Part shown: positions 25,078-27,429 of the stretch, in pieces
How the letters are laid out: the number at the start of each line of letters is the position of its first letter
How positions within the stretch are numbered: the stretch's first letter is position 1
DNA from: an uncultured Aquimonas sp.
GTDB lineage: Bacteria; Pseudomonadota; Gammaproteobacteria; Xanthomonadales; Xanthomonadaceae
Length of the DNA stretch: 27,429 nt
NCBI GenBank assembly: GCA_946481615.1
Contig: CAMLOR010000020.1
Coordinates: 1-27,429 of the forward strand
Direction of reading: 5' to 3'
The notes under the pieces: generated by a model
Seen by the model: the letters and a program-made list of their open reading frames with translations, nothing else
What the model was told of the DNA's origin: nothing
Databases searched by the model: none
Program-made: the position numbers and the translations under genes

Positions 25078-25515
25078 TTATGCCTTGCCGCGCGCGAGCG
25101 GCAGGTCGGCGGATTGCCAGGCGGCGATGCCGCCGTCGAGCCAGAACACTTTCTGGAAGCCCGCCTTCACGAGGCGTTTGGCGGCGGCGGTGGAATCCAT
25201 CCCGTTGCGGCACACGACCGCCACGGGCAGTTCCTTCACCTTCGCCAGCAGCTTCGATTCCGGATCGAACTGGCTCTTCAACACGTGCTTGCTGCCGACG
25301 ATGTGGCCCTTCTCGTATTCGCCGAGCGGGCTGACGTCGACCACGAGCGCGTTCTCGCGGTTGATCAGTTGGGTGAGCTCCGCCGGCGACACCGCGCGGA
25401 AGCCGCGCGTGAAGCGCGACAGCTCGTTCATCACCAGCGCCACGGTGACGGCCACCATGCCCATCGAGAGCAGGTAGTGGTTGCCGACGAATTCTGGGAG
25501 GCGTTCGAGGAACAT
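25078..25515 (-). CDS. Membrane-anchored rhodanese-like sulfurtransferase
   Basis: This is a 145-aa protein with one N-terminal hydrophobic helix (about 13-30, [17 protein letters not shown]) and a single rhodanese domain. The catalytic Cys102 lies in VVCRNGMDS, preceded by [15 protein letters not shown]. It resembles E. coli YibN, which is also encoded near secB. The active Cys suggests sulfur transfer or thiol redox work at the membrane. It starts 2 bp after the speE stop and is clearly part of the same operon. Physiological role unknown. Confidence 0.93.
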   Translation of the reverse strand: MFLERLPEFVGNHYLLSMGMVAVTVALVMNELSRFTRGFRAVSPAELTQLINRENALVVDVSPLGEYEKGHIVGSKHVLKSQFDPESKLLAKVKELPVAVVCRNGMDSTAAAKRLVKAGFQKVFWLDGGIAAWQSADLPLARGKA

Positions 25516-25517
25516 CG

Positions 25518-26378
25518 TCAGTCGCCGAACACGTCCTGCATGAACTCCGGATGCACCAGCGCGGCGCGGTGGATGTCCACGTTGTAGTAGCGGGTGGCGA
25601 AGCTCTTGCTCTGCGCGCCGCGTTCGCGGAACGAGGTGAGCTCGGCGGCGCCCTTGCGCGCCAGCGTGCAGCTCCACCAGCCGGTCGGATAGCACGGCTG
25701 CGGGAAGGGCAGTGTTCGCAGCGCGCTGAAGCCGGCCATCGACATGTGGTGGCGCATGGCCTTGATCAGGTTCATGTGCACCAGCGGCGATTCCGACTGC
25801 TGCACCAGGATGCCCCCCGGCCGCAGCGCCTGAACGCAGGATTCGTAGAAGGCCTGGTTGAACAGGCCCTCGGCCGGGCCGACCGGATCGGTCGAATCGA
25901 CGATCACCACGTCCACGGATTCGGGCGCGCAGTTCTTCATGTACGCCACGCCGTCGTCGAACAGCAGCTCGGCGCGCGCATCGCCGTTGGATTCGCACAG
26001 CTCCGGGAACCACTTCTCGGCCATCCGCGTGACCTGCTCGTCGATGTCGCACTGCACCGCGTGCTCGACTTCCTTGTGCTTGAGCACCTCGCGCAGCGTG
26101 CCGCAATCGCCGCCGCCAATGATCACCACGCGCTTGGGGTTGCTGTGGGTGAACAGCGCCGGATGCGACATCATCTCGTGGTAGAGGAAGTTGTCGCGGC
26201 TGGTGAGCATGATGGCGCCGTCGATCACCATCAGGTTGCCCCAGTCGGTGGTCTCGAAGATCTCGATCTTCTGGAACTTCGACTGCACCTCGTCGAGCTT
26301 CTTCGTCACCCGGTAGCCGATCGCGGAACCCGAGATCTCGAAGTTTTCGTACCACCAGGTCGGGGTTTCGGCGCTCAT
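25518..26378 (-). CDS. speE: Spermidine synthase
   Basis: This 286-aa enzyme transfers an aminopropyl group from decarboxylated SAM to putrescine. It has the N-terminal WWYENF and [22 protein letters not shown] strands, [14 protein letters not shown] for nucleotide binding, the catalytic Asp in [16 protein letters not shown], and the QQSESP and [10 protein letters not shown] segments. ATG 26378 is the only start that fits; its ribosome site is weak. It heads the operon speE-rhodanese-secB-gpsA. It diverges from speA, so both polyamine genes share one regulatory region. Confidence 0.97.
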   Translation of the reverse strand: MSAETPTWWYENFEISGSAIGYRVTKKLDEVQSKFQKIEIFETTDWGNLMVIDGAIMLTSRDNFLYHEMMSHPALFTHSNPKRVVIIGGGDCGTLREVLKHKEVEHAVQCDIDEQVTRMAEKWFPELCESNGDARAELLFDDGVAYMKNCAPESVDVVIVDSTDPVGPAEGLFNQAFYESCVQALRPGGILVQQSESPLVHMNLIKAMRHHMSMAGFSALRTLPFPQPCYPTGWWSCTLARKGAAELTSFRERGAQSKSFATRYYNVDIHRAALVHPEFMQDVFGD

Positions 26379-26410
26379 TCTCGCGAGGGGTCGGTGCAGG
26401 AGGGGCGGGG

Positions 26411-26446
26411 ATTGTAGCCTGTCCGCCCGTCCGGCGGCGCTACAAT
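26411..26446. promoter_or_regulatory. Symmetric divergent promoter between speE and speA
   Basis: A perfect 8-bp inverted repeat (ATTGTAGC at 26411-26418, GCTACAAT at 26439-26446) places a TACAAT -10 box on each strand, pointing away from a 20-bp centre. Minus-strand RNA would lead to speE, plus-strand RNA to speA (predicted start about 20 bp before ATG 26474). The -35 regions of both promoters must overlap, and neither hexamer is good. Confidence 0.55.
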
Positions 26447-26473
26447 GGCCGCCTTTCTGCCATGGAGCGACGG

Positions 26474-27429
26474 ATGACCGCCTGGAGCCTGGATCGCGCG
26501 CGTCGCACCTACTCGATCGCCCATTGGGGCGAGGGGTATTTCGACATCGACGCGCAAGGCCGCATCGAGGTTCGGCCGCGCGGTCCCAAGGGGCCGGCCA
26601 TCGCGCTGCCCGAGGCCGTCGACCGCGCGCTCGACGCCGGGCTCAAGTTGCCCCTGCTGCTGCGCTTCTCGGACATCCTGGGCGATCGCCTCGGCAAACT
26701 GCAGGCCGCTTTCGGGCGTGCCATGCAGGAGTTCGACTACGGCGGCGGCTACACCGCGATCTATCCGATCAAGGTCAACCAGCATCTGGGAGTGGCGGGC
26801 GAGCTGGCCTCGCATCGCGGCGAAGGCTTCGGCCTCGAAGCCGGCTCCAAGCCCGAACTGATGGCGGTGCTGGCGCTGGCGCGGCCGGGCAGCGTGGTCA
26901 TCTGCAACGGCTACAAGGATCGCGAGTACATCCGCCTGGCGCTGATCGGCCGCCGCCTCGGGCTACAGGTCTACATCGTGATCGAGAAGGCCTCCGAATT
27001 GCCGCTCGTGATCGAGGAATCGAAGGCGCTGGGCGTGACGCCGGGCCTGGGCGTGCGCATGCGCCTGGCCTCGCTGGGGGCGGGCAAGTGGCAGAACTCC
27101 GGCGGCGACAAGGCGAAGTTCGGGCTGTCGCCGCGCCAGTTGCTTGACCTGGTGCACAAGCTGCGCGATGCGGGGTTGGAGAAATCGCTCGAGTTGCTGC
27201 ATTTCCACATGGGTTCGCAGATCAGCAACGTGCGCGACATCGCCAACGGCATGCGCGAGGCCACGCGCTACTTCGTCGAGGTGAGCCAACTCGGTTCGCC
27301 GATCCGCTACATGGACGTGGGCGGCGGCCTGGGCGTCGACTACGAAGGCACGCGTTCGCGCAGCTTCTGTTCGATCAACTACGGGCTCGACCAGTACGCC
27401 GCCAACATCGTGCAGCCGCTGGCCGAGGC
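26474..27429 (+). CDS. speA: Biosynthetic arginine decarboxylase, 5' part (runs off the window)
   Basis: The first 318 codons of speA are seen. The full enzyme, about 630 aa in relatives, converts arginine to agmatine with pyridoxal phosphate, leading to putrescine. The PLP lysine lies in AIYPIKVNQH, and further blocks are FGLEAGSKPELMAVL, CNGYKDREYI, GVRMRLAS, HFHMGSQISN and MDVGGGLGVDYEGT. ATG 26474 is preferred, with GGAG 26464-26467 upstream. An out-of-frame ATG at 26462 overlaps the ribosome site. It continues past base 27429, so the C-terminal domain is not available. Confidence 0.96.
   Translation, partial: MTAWSLDRARRTYSIAHWGEGYFDIDAQGRIEVRPRGPKGPAIALPEAVDRALDAGLKLPLLLRFSDILGDRLGKLQAAFGRAMQEFDYGGGYTAIYPIKVNQHLGVAGELASHRGEGFGLEAGSKPELMAVLALARPGSVVICNGYKDREYIRLALIGRRLGLQVYIVIEKASELPLVIEESKALGVTPGLGVRMRLASLGAGKWQNSGGDKAKFGLSPRQLLDLVHKLRDAGLEKSLELLHFHMGSQISNVRDIANGMREATRYFVEVSQLGSPIRYMDVGGGLGVDYEGTRSRSFCSINYGLDQYAANIVQPLAE

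Overview
The window is GC-rich (most codons end in G or C) and looks like a chromosome segment of a gammaproteobacterium of the Xanthomonadales/Lysobacterales. The best markers are a 338-aa OleA that I recognise as close to the Xanthomonas campestris enzyme, an Ax21-family outer-membrane barrel, a speE/speA divergent pair and a speE-rhodanese-secB-gpsA operon. It is mostly ordinary core genome with a few accessory spots. These assignments come from reading motifs and recalling families; no database search was run.

Layout. 83-4304 (minus): two tandem cyclic-di-GMP proteins (GGDEF+EAL), the downstream one carrying a Lys in place of a catalytic Glu of the EAL domain. 4360-4759 (minus): tRNA-Arg(CCG) with encoded CCA, followed by a C-terminal remnant of an MFS_3 transporter gene. 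4846-11192 (plus): AraC-type regulator, membrane-anchored cytochrome c5, ExeM/NucH-like nuclease lipoprotein, alpha/beta hydrolase, ZapE ATPase (apparent CTG start) and a polytopic membrane protein. 11222-12508 (plus): secreted M20 amidohydrolase. 12505-17412 (minus): winged-HTH/GHKL-ATPase/DUF4325 regulator, oleB, a class II Fic protein, oleA and a DUF4156 lipoprotein. The Fic gene sits between oleA and oleB and overlaps oleB by 4 bp. No oleC or oleD is in the window.

17524-22287 (plus): a short-chain dehydrogenase and a secreted protein of unknown function, then a histidine kinase and an NtrC-class sigma54 activator, then a small periplasmic protein of unknown function. Two consensus matches to the sigma54 -24/-12 element were found, one in front of the kinase and one in front of the periplasmic protein. 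I infer a self-amplifying sigma54 two-component circuit with a dedicated exported product. This is the strongest candidate here for an undescribed system.

22305-27429: trmL and an Ax21-family barrel (plus), a REP-doublet between convergent genes, then the minus-strand operon speE-rhodanese-secB-gpsA. Next comes a symmetric divergent promoter and the 5' part of speA, which runs off the window. There is no CRISPR array, insertion sequence, prophage or rRNA. No gene-free stretch exceeds about 205 bases.
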